A stretch of 64,000 nt of DNA from Draconibacterium aestuarii (GCA_026671195.1 JAPOHD010000027.1:310001-374000); one strand, 5' to 3'. Shown: positions 16,823 through 25,340, numbered from the stretch's first letter. The notes: generated from the letters alone by a model not told the origin. A program made the numbers and translations.

Positions 16823-17254
16823 ATGGCCAGACGAGAAAAGAAATCGAGAAATAAGGGTTCGGCAGGTAATAACCGAAAAACAGGCGAAGATTTTTTGTTT
16901 CAGAACCAACAAAAAGAAGGAGTTTTTGAAAGTGATTCGGGCTTACAATATTTAATTCTGGAGGAGAAATCGGGTGCAAAACCAGGCATGTTTGATACGG
17001 TTCTTATTCATCAGCGCGCTCTGCTACTCGACGGAAAAATTCTGGAAGATACTTATCGTCAGAACCAACCAGCCGAAGTGAAAATTGATGAGCTGATAGA
17101 AGGATTGCAGGAAGGTTTACAAATGATGAGCGTAGGCAGCCGTTACAAATTTTGGGTGCCCGCTGATTTAGCGTGGGGTCGAAAAGGCACCGGAAATAAA
17201 ATACCTCCCAATGCCGTTTTAGCTTTCGATATTCGTTTGGTGGAGATTTGTTAA
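16823..17254 (+). CDS. FKBP-type peptidyl-prolyl cis-trans isomerase
   Basis: 143 residues with no signal peptide, so probably cytoplasmic. After a basic, Lys/Arg/Asn-rich N-terminus (about 1-25) comes one FKBP domain: GLQYLILEEKSGAKPG, a shortened central part, VKIDELIEGLQEGLQMMSVGSRYKFWVPADLAWG, and the terminal IPPNAVLAFDIRLVEI. Such isomerases accelerate proline isomerisation during protein folding. The usual YTG and D-S-S motif of human-type FKBP is not conserved (HQRALLLDGKILEDT instead), which may lower isomerase activity. It converges with the aldehyde dehydrogenase gene 21 bases away. Confidence 0.85.
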   Translation: MARREKKSRNKGSAGNNRKTGEDFLFQNQQKEGVFESDSGLQYLILEEKSGAKPGMFDTVLIHQRALLLDGKILEDTYRQNQPAEVKIDELIEGLQEGLQMMSVGSRYKFWVPADLAWGRKGTGNKIPPNAVLAFDIRLVEIC

Positions 17255-17274
17255 TTCTAACAACTTTTAATTTT

Positions 17275-18726
17275 TTATTCGATTAGCCATTTAATCAAAT
17301 TCATTTTTAATTTGGAATAAGGAGGATATTTTAAATTCGGCTCAAATCCAAACGGCTTTTGCATGATGCTTTTTTGGTGCGAAAAAGTATCGAAGCCGGC
17401 TTTCCCGTGATAACTCCCAATACCGCTAAATCCTACACCGCCAAAAGGAAGGTTGCTGTTCGAGAGGTGCATTACACTATCATTTACAGCGCCTCCGCCA
17501 AAAGAAACTTCATTTAGTACTTTATTAACCGTTCGTTTATTCTTCGAGTAAATATAACACGCCAGAGGTTTTGGTTTGGTTTTTATTTTACGGATGGCTG
17601 TATCCAGATTGGTAAACGAGAGAACGGGAAGAATTGGCCCGAAAATCTCTTCCTGCATAATTTCTTCTTCAAACGAAACATCTTTTAAAACTGTTGGACT
17701 GATGTATCTTTTTTCACGGTTGGTTCTGCCTCCCAAATAGACCCTGTCGCGGTCAATCAGTTTTTCGAGCCGGTCGAAGTTTTTTGTGTTAATTATTTGC
17801 AGGTAATTTTCGCGTGATTCATCAGTGTCGGGGTGATACTTTTCTATCTCAATCTGAAGTGCAAGTAGAAATTTTTCTTCAATTGTTTTTTCAACCAGAA
17901 CATAATCGGGTGCCACGCAGGTTTGCCCGCCATTGATAAATTTAGCCCACACCAGGCGTTTAACCGAAATATTGATATTACAATCGGCCATAATAATTGC
18001 CGGACTTTTTCCTCCCAATTCCAACGTAACGGGAGTTAGGTTTTTGGCTGCTGCCTGGTAAATAATCTTTCCAACAGGAACACTTCCTGTAAAAAATATT
18101 TTATCGAAATGTAACTCCAAAAGCGCTGTTGTTTCTTGCACTCCCCCTTCAACAACACAAAATAATTCTTTGCTAAAATTATCGTTAATTAGTTGAGCAA
18201 TCACTGCTGATGTATTGGCAGGAAGCTCGCTGGTTTTTAACAGAACCGGGTTACCTGCGGCCAGAGCTGCAACAGCTGGCATTAACGTCAAATGAATAGG
18301 ATAATTCCAGGGACCGATAACCAGAATGTTTCCTAAAGGCTCAGGTATAATAAAGCTTTTCCCGGGGAAATTAGCCAATCCGGTAGTCACCCGTTTTCGA
18401 TTGCTCCACTTTTTTATATTTTTAATGTTCAGGTTAATTTCGTGGTACAAAACTGCAAGTTCAGTGGCATAGGTTTCAAATTCCGATTTACTAAAATCGT
18501 TATAAATTGCCTCGTAAAGTTTTGATTCATTTGCTCGTAAAAGTGCTCTTATCTTTTTTAACTGCTCTATTCTGAAACCAATATCCTTTGTCGCATTCGT
18601 ATTAAAATATTCCTTTTGTTTCGAAACTATTTCGCTGAAAGGATTTGTTGGTGTGGTTGTTTTGTTTTTATCGTCCTGAAGTACAGGTTGAATCAGCACT
18701 GTTGTATTGTTGTTCCCGTCAGTCAT
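17275..18726 (-). CDS. Aldehyde dehydrogenase, ALDH3-like
   Basis: 483 residues from ATG 18726. Catalytic residues are present: Cys270 in NGGQTCVAPDY and Glu236 in TLELGGKSPAI; the cofactor-binding GPWNYP segment is at about 138-143. Length and the N-terminal helix arrangement resemble class 3 aldehyde dehydrogenases, which oxidise medium and long-chain or aromatic aldehydes with NAD(P). The first 30 residues are a polar extension without a signal peptide. It is the last gene of the minus-strand cluster that starts with an SCP2-like gene at 23573; gaps between genes are 14-59 bases. A hydrophobic aldehyde as substrate would fit the lipid-binding-type neighbours, but that is inference. Confidence 0.92.
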   Translation of the reverse strand: MTDGNNNTTVLIQPVLQDDKNKTTTPTNPFSEIVSKQKEYFNTNATKDIGFRIEQLKKIRALLRANESKLYEAIYNDFSKSEFETYATELAVLYHEINLNIKNIKKWSNRKRVTTGLANFPGKSFIIPEPLGNILVIGPWNYPIHLTLMPAVAALAAGNPVLLKTSELPANTSAVIAQLINDNFSKELFCVVEGGVQETTALLELHFDKIFFTGSVPVGKIIYQAAAKNLTPVTLELGGKSPAIIMADCNINISVKRLVWAKFINGGQTCVAPDYVLVEKTIEEKFLLALQIEIEKYHPDTDESRENYLQIINTKNFDRLEKLIDRDRVYLGGRTNREKRYISPTVLKDVSFEEEIMQEEIFGPILPVLSFTNLDTAIRKIKTKPKPLACYIYSKNKRTVNKVLNEVSFGGGAVNDSVMHLSNSNLPFGGVGFSGIGSYHGKAGFDTFSHQKSIMQKPFGFEPNLKYPPYSKLKMNLIKWLIE

Positions 18727-18783
18727 AAAGGCACTTTTAGAATCTGTTATTATTGATTTCTGCTTATTTTTACTATTGAAAAC

Positions 18784-19560
18784 TCAGGTTGTTAATGCCT
18801 GAATGCGCATCATAAAATCGTTAATGTTTGCCGCATATTCCGGCGAACCTTCAATACAAATGTATTTGTTATCCACGGCTTCCACAAATTCAGCGTCTTT
18901 TAAAAGTACCTTTAATGCGTTATCAACTCCATTAAACCGCATATGAACAAACGGTCTTTTTCGTTGGTAAAAACCTCTGCCCGATTTTGTTTTGCCTGCT
19001 TTTACACGTAGGTAAGCAGCTATGTCGGTATCATCTACCGACAATTGATAAATCCGGTCGGGTTGCTGGCCTGTCCATTCTGTCATGTCCAGATCGCCGC
19101 TTTTGTTGAGTTTACTGAGTGCCGTGGTTACCATGTAAAGCGCCATTTTAACCTTTAAATATTTTTTCTGTTCATCTTTGGGGCGGGCATCGGGCATCAT
19201 TAATTTCATGAGTAACAAGGTTGAAATAAAGCTTGTTAGTAGTTTGAATTTAAACAGACCTTTTATGGATGGAAGTGCCAGTCCACCTGCCAGAAAAGTG
19301 TTCATTTTTTTTACCGAACCGAATGTGAAAATAAGATCGCCACTGTTGAGCGGTTCTTCAGTTATACTTAATTTGCCTTTGTTAAAATACAGGTTTGCAC
19401 CAAGGTAACTATCTTCATGTCTGGCTCTGAATATAACATGTGCAGTTATGTTTTCAAACTTTCTGGCCGTTTTAGGATCGTCTTGGATTATAACTTTTAA
19501 AACCGGAAGAACAGCTTTTAAATAAAGATCAGCGACTAATAAATCTTTGTTGCTTGCCAT
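18784..19560 (-). CDS. Double SCP2-like (sterol carrier protein 2 fold) protein B
   Basis: 258 residues from ATG 19560. Two halves each look like an SCP2 lipid-binding domain. The first (about 38-105) shows YLGANLYFNKGKLSITEE, GDLIFTFGSVKKMNTFLAG and the P-S-I-K-G turn. The second (about 175-258) shows AYLRVKAGK, HMRFNGVDNALKVLL and ends IEGSPEYAANINDFM, matching the I-x-G-x-x-x-x-A-x-x-L end of the fold. No enzymatic motif or signal peptide is visible. It parallels protein A at the other end of the cluster (22812-23573), so the two are diverged paralogues. SCP2 folds bind lipids or other hydrophobic molecules; binding here is inferred. I know of no characterised homologue in such a setting. 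Confidence 0.65.
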   Translation of the reverse strand: MASNKDLLVADLYLKAVLPVLKVIIQDDPKTARKFENITAHVIFRARHEDSYLGANLYFNKGKLSITEEPLNSGDLIFTFGSVKKMNTFLAGGLALPSIKGLFKFKLLTSFISTLLLMKLMMPDARPKDEQKKYLKVKMALYMVTTALSKLNKSGDLDMTEWTGQQPDRIYQLSVDDTDIAAYLRVKAGKTKSGRGFYQRKRPFVHMRFNGVDNALKVLLKDAEFVEAVDNKYICIEGSPEYAANINDFMMRIQALTT

Positions 19561-19619
19561 CGAATTACTTTTTAATGATTACAAATCAGGTCAGGAAAGG
19601 GAAATGAACTTGTTTCACA

Positions 19620-20639
19620 TTATACTTCATCTTCCCAGTTCTCGTCTTCTTCAAAATCTTTCCCCATAATTTCACGAACCTTTTCAATAATGCCGCTGGC
19701 ATCGAGTTTATAATGCGCATACAAATCTTCCGGATAACCAATTTCTGCAAATTCGTCTTGCAAACCCACTTTTGAAAAAGCGCAACCTTTGCCACTTTCT
19801 GCTATTACATCGGCCACTGAAGTTCCCAGTCCTCCGGTAACATTGTGTTCTTCAACCGTTAAAATTCGCCGGGTTTCGGTAACTGCTTTTAATATCGCTT
19901 CTTTATCAATGGGTTTAACGGTGTGCAGGTTGATTACCCTCACACTCAAACCGTCGTTTTTTGCAAGAAAATCAGCAGCTTCGGCAGCCTGTAGCACTGC
20001 AATACCCATTGCGATTATGGTTATATCGGAACCATCGCGTATTTCAATAGCCTTGCCAATTTTAAAATCGTAATCTTCATTCTTATAGTACAAGGGTTCA
20101 AAACCTCTGCCTATACGTATATATACAGGTCCCTGGTGGTTAACAGCAGCCCGAACTGCTTTGGCCGTTTCAATTCCGTCGGCCGGCACAATAACGGTCA
20201 TATTTGCAAACGACCGCATAATTGCCACATCTTCGGTAGCGTGGTGCGTTGTGCCTGCCGAAGCAAAAGAAACGCCGCCATGGGTAGCAATTATTTTTAC
20301 ATTCAGATTCTGATAACAAATGTCGGTGCGCACCTGTTCGGCAGCGCGCATGGAAGCAAAGGCAGCCATGGTTGAAACAAAGGGTAATAACCCGGTTTTG
20401 GCCATACCCGCTGCAATTCCAAACATGTTTTGTTCTGCAATTCCCACATTTACAAAACGGTCGGGGAATTTTTCCTGAAACAAGCCTATTTTTGTGGATT
20501 TTGCGAGGTCAGCGGTGAGCCCAACAATTTCAGGATTGCTTTCGCCCAATTCACATAAAACTTGTCCGTATATTTCGGCCTGGGTTAATTTATTGGCATC
20601 GTAAACATTCCAGGTTGTTCCGGTTACTTCTTTACTCAT
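19620..20639 (-). CDS. Transketolase, C-terminal section (split enzyme)
   Basis: 339 residues from ATG 20639. It contains the pyrimidine-binding domain of thiamine-diphosphate enzymes with the activating Glu69 in VGIAEQNM, GVSFASAGTTHHATEDVAIMRS, and the C-terminal transketolase domain (about 200-310, including VEEHNVTGGLGTSVADV). The last 30 residues are an acidic extension. It follows the N-terminal section by 52 bases; together they form one complete split transketolase. A housekeeping transketolase is normally a single gene in Bacteroidota, so this pair, embedded with an aminotransferase, probably handles a special ketose or acyl donor rather than the pentose pathway (inference). Confidence 0.93.
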   Translation of the reverse strand: MSKEVTGTTWNVYDANKLTQAEIYGQVLCELGESNPEIVGLTADLAKSTKIGLFQEKFPDRFVNVGIAEQNMFGIAAGMAKTGLLPFVSTMAAFASMRAAEQVRTDICYQNLNVKIIATHGGVSFASAGTTHHATEDVAIMRSFANMTVIVPADGIETAKAVRAAVNHQGPVYIRIGRGFEPLYYKNEDYDFKIGKAIEIRDGSDITIIAMGIAVLQAAEAADFLAKNDGLSVRVINLHTVKPIDKEAILKAVTETRRILTVEEHNVTGGLGTSVADVIAESGKGCAFSKVGLQDEFAEIGYPEDLYAHYKLDASGIIEKVREIMGKDFEEDENWEDEV

Positions 20640-20691
20640 TTTTATATTTTTTTGATATAATTCCGGATTCCGGAATTAAAAGTTCAAACTC

Positions 20692-21528
20692 TTATTCATA
20701 ATAAATCTCGTCGATTGATGCATGTGCTTTTTCAGCCATTTCAGAGTCGATAGCACCGTAATGCCATTGTGTTTTATCTTCCATAAAATTTACTCCTTTG
20801 CCTTTTATCGTTTTCGAGATAATTACGGTTGGTTTATCTTTGGTATTTCGGGCCAGTTCAATTGCGGCGTCTATCTCGTGAAAATCGTGTCCGTTAATTT
20901 CGAGCACTACCCAACCAAAAGCCTTCCACTTATCGGCAAGTGGTTCCAGTTTCATTACATCTTCAACCTTACCGTCGATCATATGCATGTTTCTGTCGAC
21001 AAATACGGTAAGGTTATTTACTTTGTAGTGAGCAGCAGTCATGGCAGCTTCCCAGTTTGAACCTTCGTGTAATTCGCCATCTCCAACAATGCAGAAAGTG
21101 CGAAAGTTCTTTTTTTGTATTCTTGCCCCGAGGGCCATTCCTAAAGCAATGGGCAGACCATGACCCAGCGAACCGGTAGAAGCGTCGCACCCCGTTATTT
21201 TTAAACTGTCGGGGTGCATTCCAAAAGGCGATTTGAATTTGTTAAAAGAGTTTAGAAGTTTTTTATCAAAAAATCCACGTTCGGCCAGTGTGGGGATGTA
21301 GCCTATTGCAGCATGACCTTTACTTAGTACAAACCTGTCGCGGTTGGGATTATCCGGATCTGAAGGATCTACGTTCATGTGTTTAAAATACAGTGCTACC
21401 AGTATGTCAATCATACTCAACCCTCCGCCAAGATGTGCTCCACCCGCTTTTATGGTAGTTTCGATCATTAAATGCCTGATGGTACGTGCGGTTTGCAGTA
21501 AATCGTTATGTTCTGTTTTTGTAAGCAT
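20692..21528 (-). CDS. Transketolase, N-terminal section (split enzyme)
   Basis: 278 residues from ATG 21528. This is the thiamine-diphosphate-binding half. The GDG...N motif starts at GDGELHEGSNWEA (about 149-161), and catalytic-pocket His residues lie in AGGAHLGGGLS (about 28-38), SKGHAAIG (about 69-76) and GSLGHGLPIALG (about 119-130). It transfers two-carbon ketol units when paired with the C-terminal section encoded 52 bases downstream. The aminotransferase gene ends 36 bases upstream. All binding residues appear intact, so the split enzyme should be active. Confidence 0.93.
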   Translation of the reverse strand: MLTKTEHNDLLQTARTIRHLMIETTIKAGGAHLGGGLSMIDILVALYFKHMNVDPSDPDNPNRDRFVLSKGHAAIGYIPTLAERGFFDKKLLNSFNKFKSPFGMHPDSLKITGCDASTGSLGHGLPIALGMALGARIQKKNFRTFCIVGDGELHEGSNWEAAMTAAHYKVNNLTVFVDRNMHMIDGKVEDVMKLEPLADKWKAFGWVVLEINGHDFHEIDAAIELARNTKDKPTVIISKTIKGKGVNFMEDKTQWHYGAIDSEMAEKAHASIDEIYYE

Positions 21529-21564
21529 ATTTATTTTATTCTTTGGTATTACAAAATTCGACCG

Positions 21565-22797
21565 TCATTTTTTAATGGCTTTAAAAGCTTCATCAGCAAT
21601 TAATAGTGTCTTGGTAATGTCTTCATCAGAATGGGCGGCAGAAATAAACCAGTTGTGATGCGAGGTAAAATAGGCACCCCTTTTAGTACATTCGCCACAC
21701 CATTTTTGGTGCAGCATAAGGCTTGGATCATCGGTAATTCTGTAATACGACATTGCAGGGTGTCCGGTAATTTTTAAATCGTACCCGTGATCTTTGGCAA
21801 TTTCGGTCAATCCTTTGTTCAATTTTGTGCCCGTATCGAACATTTTTTTTACAGCATTTGTATGTTTTAATTCCCGAATTGTAGCCAGGGCGGCAGCCAT
21901 AGGTTCGGCCGAAAACCAGAAACTTCCGGTATGAAAAACATTGCTCGCGGCATTCATTAAGTCATTGGTTCCAACCAGGGCCGAAATTGGATAACCGTTA
22001 CCAATGGCTTTACAAAATGCAATTAGATCGGGTTTGAATCCAAAATACTCATTGGAGCCTCCCATATCAAGGCGGAATCCTGTTCGAACGTCGTCAACAA
22101 TCAATACTATTCCTTCGTTTTTGCAAAGATTCTCAACCTTTTTCCAGTAGCTATCTGCGGGGTATTCGTTATCGGCAAATGTGGGATGATGGTAAGGCGT
22201 TGAAATAATTCCTGCCACTTCATTTTTATGCTTGTGTACATATTTTTCAAGGTCATCGTAATTATTCCATTCTCCTATAACAATGTCATTGGCATCGTTA
22301 AATGTAATGCCATGATGATTTGGTGATTGTGCCCAGGGTGCAGTTCCATGGTATCCTCCTTTAAGACGTATTATTTTGTCGCGTCCGGTATAAGCACGTG
22401 CAATCATTAGAGAATAAGCAGTTACGTCGGCACCATTTTTCGCGAAGAAAGCCCAGTCGGCAATGGGAATTGTATTTACCAGTTCCTGAGCCAGATCTAC
22501 CATAACTTCTGCAGGCCCGGTGGCACAGTTTACGTTTTTGCGTTGTGTTCTGGCCGCCGTATCTATTACCGGATTGCTGTATCCGAGTACCATGGGGCCA
22601 TAGCCGCACATGTAATCGATAAACTCGTTACCGTCGACATCGTGGAATTTCGATCCCTCTGCCTTGGCAACATAAAACGGATAATCACTTGCAGGGATGA
22701 GCGGGGCAGGACTAAAATGGCCGTAAATGCCACAAGGAATTATATCCGCTGCTTTTTTAAATAGCTCTTGTGATTTTGTATAGGAATATGTTTTCAT
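21565..22797 (-). CDS. Class III aminotransferase (glutamate-1-semialdehyde aminomutase-like)
   Basis: 410 residues from ATG 22797. A PLP-dependent fold-type I enzyme; Lys263 in FCKAIGNGYPISA should form the Schiff base, and Asp in LIVDDVRTGFR holds the pyridine nitrogen. The N-terminal FHDVDGNEFIDYMCGYGPMVLGY and GGYHGTAPW segments are class III features. It differs from true HemL in the substrate-loop regions and is not near haem genes, so it is more likely an aminotransferase acting on an aldehyde or ketone. It is the second gene of the cluster, 14 bases after SCP2-like protein A. Pairing with a split transketolase suggests amination of a ketol product; the compound is unknown. Confidence 0.9.
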   Translation of the reverse strand: MKTYSYTKSQELFKKAADIIPCGIYGHFSPAPLIPASDYPFYVAKAEGSKFHDVDGNEFIDYMCGYGPMVLGYSNPVIDTAARTQRKNVNCATGPAEVMVDLAQELVNTIPIADWAFFAKNGADVTAYSLMIARAYTGRDKIIRLKGGYHGTAPWAQSPNHHGITFNDANDIVIGEWNNYDDLEKYVHKHKNEVAGIISTPYHHPTFADNEYPADSYWKKVENLCKNEGIVLIVDDVRTGFRLDMGGSNEYFGFKPDLIAFCKAIGNGYPISALVGTNDLMNAASNVFHTGSFWFSAEPMAAALATIRELKHTNAVKKMFDTGTKLNKGLTEIAKDHGYDLKITGHPAMSYYRITDDPSLMLHQKWCGECTKRGAYFTSHHNWFISAAHSDEDITKTLLIADEAFKAIKK

Positions 22798-22811
22798 CTA
22801 TGGGTAAAATT

Positions 22812-23573
22812 TTATGAGATATAATGGGGTACTCTGTCGAGGATGTGACTTAAATTGTCAAGCATGGGCGTTTGACCTTTTATCATTACTTCGCCACAGG
22901 CAATGGCTTTAAACGGATTGGATTTGCCGTTTAAAAAATCGTTGGCTGTTTGGTAATCTTTCATTTCCATTACAGCATCGGGTTTTTCTGCAATTCCCTT
23001 AAATGCTGAAATCGAACTTTTTTCAATTGTAAGGTAAACCGATGGACCTTCGGGTAAAACCTTTAATTGAATTTTCCCATCTTGTATCTGGCTTGCCGAT
23101 ATTGCTGCTTTACGGTCATACCTGCCAATTTCTGATAGTGCAAAGGCAGCTACAGTCAACGTAAACCTGGTATTTATTTTAATATATTCTTCAGATGGAG
23201 TTTTAACCTCTTCGGATTTGAGGTAATATTCCAGTTTACTTGTAATTTCGCTAAACTCGTTTTTTAGAAAGCCAAGTTTTGTAAGTCCTTTCAATGGAAT
23301 TGGATTTGCCTTTCCATCAAACATTTTGTTGAGGTGAGCAGGTGAGGTAAACCAAAGTTTTACGCCAGGACGTTTCATTTTTCCCTGACCAACATGGCAA
23401 GTTTCATTTTCAAATCTTATCCAGGCAGCGGGGCCGTTTTTTACCGTAAATTGTATGGATAAATTTTTACCTGCAAGCAATTTCTTACAGTGTTGATCCA
23501 GCTCAACCAGATCTTCCAGATTCTTTAAAACAGCATATAGATTGATACCTGCTTTTATTCGTTCGTATACCAT
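22812..23573 (-). CDS. Double SCP2-like (sterol carrier protein 2 fold) protein A
   Basis: 253 residues from ATG 23573. This start is preferred to a TTG at 23633 because it aligns with the N-terminus of paralogue B and because the TTG lies inside a likely operator. The first SCP2-like half (about 37-115) includes AAWIRFENETCHVGQGK and KLWFTSPAHLNKMFDGKANP. The second (about 160-245) includes KPDAVMEMKDYQTANDFLNGK and ACGEVMIKGQTPMLDNL, a very good SCP2 ending. No catalytic residues or signal peptide are seen. It leads the six-gene cluster. Possible role: holding a hydrophobic intermediate for the downstream enzymes (inference). A TAACTTTC sequence at 23597-23604 (minus strand) is a one-mismatch -7 box. 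Confidence 0.65.
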   Translation of the reverse strand: MVYERIKAGINLYAVLKNLEDLVELDQHCKKLLAGKNLSIQFTVKNGPAAWIRFENETCHVGQGKMKRPGVKLWFTSPAHLNKMFDGKANPIPLKGLTKLGFLKNEFSEITSKLEYYLKSEEVKTPSEEYIKINTRFTLTVAAFALSEIGRYDRKAAISASQIQDGKIQLKVLPEGPSVYLTIEKSSISAFKGIAEKPDAVMEMKDYQTANDFLNGKSNPFKAIACGEVMIKGQTPMLDNLSHILDRVPHYIS

Positions 23574-23621
23574 AAGCGATTTAGAAAAAGTTTGCTGAAA
23601 GTTACTATGATATCGGGCTAA

Positions 23622-23639
23622 TGATTTTGACAAAAATCA
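23622..23639. promoter_or_regulatory. Dyad operator between the cluster and its Crp/Fnr-like regulator
   Basis: TGATTTT (23622-23628), spacer GACA, then AAAATCA (23633-23639) form a perfect inverted repeat of the size bound by Crp/Fnr dimers, resembling an Fnr box in its TGAT/ATCA ends. It lies in the divergent gap between SCP2-like gene A (ATG 23573) and the regulator (ATG 23719). Relative to the candidate minus-strand -7 box it would be centred near -40, the position used by class II activators. Confidence 0.45.
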
Positions 23640-23718
23640 AGAAATGAAGATAATTATGTATTTCTGTAATTTTATTGGATTTAATAATCTGACTATATTT
23701 AACCAATATTTGTGGATT

Positions 23719-24285
23719 ATGACCGACGCCTTTTTAAACCTGCTTATTTCATTGGCTCCTTTTACAGAAAATGAGCTGGCAGACGCGCTTCCTTATTACC
23801 AGAGGATTCCCGTAAAAAAGAATGATTATTTTAGTAAAGCAGGTCGTATTTCCGACAGAATTGGTTTTGTAAGCAGTGGCCTTTTACGATCGTTTTATAC
23901 GATTAAGGGCAAAGAAGTTACAACTTTTTTTTTAACGCCGGGCACTATCGCAGCATCGTTAGTTAGTTTCTTAGAAGTCAAACCTGCCATCGAAAACATT
24001 CAGGCCCTGGAGGAATCTGAAGTGATTGTAATTAGTCGCAAACATCTGTTTCAGTTATATGAGGGAAACTGGAAATGGCAGCAAGTCGGTCGTATTCTTA
24101 TCGAAAATTATTATGTAAAAATGGAATACCGTTCCCTGTCATTGCAGAATCAATCAGCACAGGAACGCTATAAACAGTTCGTAATTGAGTATCCCGAAGT
24201 TTTGAAAGTGGCTCCACAACACCAGATTGCTTCGTTTTTGGGTATTGCCCCCGAAACGCTTAGCCGAATTCGTAAAGCAAAATAA
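23719..24285 (+). CDS. Crp/Fnr family transcriptional regulator
   Basis: 188 residues from ATG 23719. The N-terminal cNMP-binding-like barrel (about 10-115) includes GRISDRIGFVSSGLLRSFY. The C-terminal helix-turn-helix is the short Bacteroidota form ending HQIASFLGIAPETLSRIRKAK. No cysteines arranged for an iron-sulfur cluster are seen, so it is not an oxygen-sensing Fnr; the ligand is unknown. ATG 23719 is chosen over a frame extending to 23644 because the extra residues do not look like the family and a -7-like AATATTTG lies at 23705-23712. It is divergent from the SCP2/aminotransferase/transketolase cluster and is its likely regulator. Confidence 0.85.
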   Translation: MTDAFLNLLISLAPFTENELADALPYYQRIPVKKNDYFSKAGRISDRIGFVSSGLLRSFYTIKGKEVTTFFLTPGTIAASLVSFLEVKPAIENIQALEESEVIVISRKHLFQLYEGNWKWQQVGRILIENYYVKMEYRSLSLQNQSAQERYKQFVIEYPEVLKVAPQHQIASFLGIAPETLSRIRKAK

Positions 24286-24307
24286 TTTCGTCAGGATTCT
24301 TTTAAAC

Positions 24308-25183
24308 CTAATTTAGCGTGATAGGATAAGTAATGCCAAAAATGGTAAAGGCTGCCTCGCTGTTACACATATCTCCCACATCCGAATCGGGGCGGTAATC
24401 AATTTCACAGCTTAAATTATTATCTGGTAAACTAACCGATAAAATACCCTCCATTACATACTTGCAGCAAACATTTACATGCAGCGGATCATTTAAGGCA
24501 GACATGGTATAGGTGTAACCATCGGAACTTACACCGCTGTGTGTACCAGAAATCAGGTATTCGTCGTCGCACAGATCTTCTATATTGCCGGTGGTTACGT
24601 AGTGTGTGTCGTGTCCGTAAATCCATTCTCGTTTTGTATCCTGTTCGAAGTAAAATAACTTACCGGCAGGAGTGGTAATCACTCCATCGATGATGGAACA
24701 TTCATATTCAGGATTATTACTGGTATTCAAACCTGTATACTTAATGGTTTGTGTTCCTTCAACTTTGTGGTCGTTCTGGTAATAATCGGAGAATGTAATT
24801 TCCCAAACTGTATTCTCAATTTCTGCAAAATTATGGGCTTTTATTAGCATTACGCCTCTTCTGTAGCGGCCATCAATTCCCAAATGATTTTCCGGGCCAT
24901 AGTCGATTGTAATTGTTTTGGGCCATTCTGTAAGGTTAAAAGGATCTATCGTAATAACAGGATATTCGTCAGTATTTGTCTCCGCACTTTTTAAGGTGTT
25001 TTCCGATTCAAAAGCAGCTTTGGTTGCATCTTCCTGGGTTTTTGAATAAATGCTGAATGCAGTTACCGCTTCAGTAAGTAACGTTTGAGCTTCGCCGGAT
25101 GTTAGAGTTTTTTTTTCAATATTCTGGCAGGCCGAAAAAATTATTATAAGTAAAATACTTAGCGAAATGACAGTGTTTTTCAT
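24308..25183 (-). CDS. Hypothetical lipoprotein
   Basis: 291 residues from ATG 25183. A lipoprotein signal ends in IIFSAC (Cys19), so it should be attached to a membrane on the envelope side. The mature part is polar with many Thr, Asp and Tyr and a predicted beta-rich pattern (WEITFSDYYQNDHKVEGTQTIKY and similar strands), with several Cys near the C-terminus (NVCCKYV, SCEIDYR, DMCNSE). I do not recognise a family. It is a single gene, convergent with the Crp/Fnr-like regulator 22 bases away and separated from the chaperone gene upstream by a terminator. Confidence 0.7.
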   Translation of the reverse strand: MKNTVISLSILLIIIFSACQNIEKKTLTSGEAQTLLTEAVTAFSIYSKTQEDATKAAFESENTLKSAETNTDEYPVITIDPFNLTEWPKTITIDYGPENHLGIDGRYRRGVMLIKAHNFAEIENTVWEITFSDYYQNDHKVEGTQTIKYTGLNTSNNPEYECSIIDGVITTPAGKLFYFEQDTKREWIYGHDTHYVTTGNIEDLCDDEYLISGTHSGVSSDGYTYTMSALNDPLHVNVCCKYVMEGILSVSLPDNNLSCEIDYRPDSDVGDMCNSEAAFTIFGITYPITLN

Positions 25184-25283
25184 AGCAGGTTGATTTATTC
25201 TGGTGATACCTTTTTAACGATGAGTTTTGTTTAATATTGTTTTGCTACGATTTGACAAACAGAATGTTCTGTTTAAAAATGCA

Positions 25284-25318
25284 AAAAGCCGCTTCTGCAA
25301 GTTACAGAAACGGCTTTT
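25284..25318 (-). terminator. Intrinsic terminator of the PpiD/SurA-like gene
   Basis: AAAAGCCG (25284-25291) pairs with CGGCTTTT (25311-25318). After one mismatch TTCTG (25293-25297) pairs with CAGAA (25305-25309), with a 7-base loop. On the minus strand the stem ends in TTTTT. It lies 22 bases after the stop codon at 25341 and closes the long minus-strand block. Confidence 0.88.
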
Positions 25319-25340
25319 AAATATCGTAGTAAGCTTACTA

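Noticed and set aside
17275-23573. Sulfo-transketolase (sulfoquinovose breakdown) reading of the cluster
   Set aside because: The split transketolase and aldehyde dehydrogenase fit, but the required isomerase and a sulfonate transporter are absent and the SCP2-like proteins have no role in that pathway.
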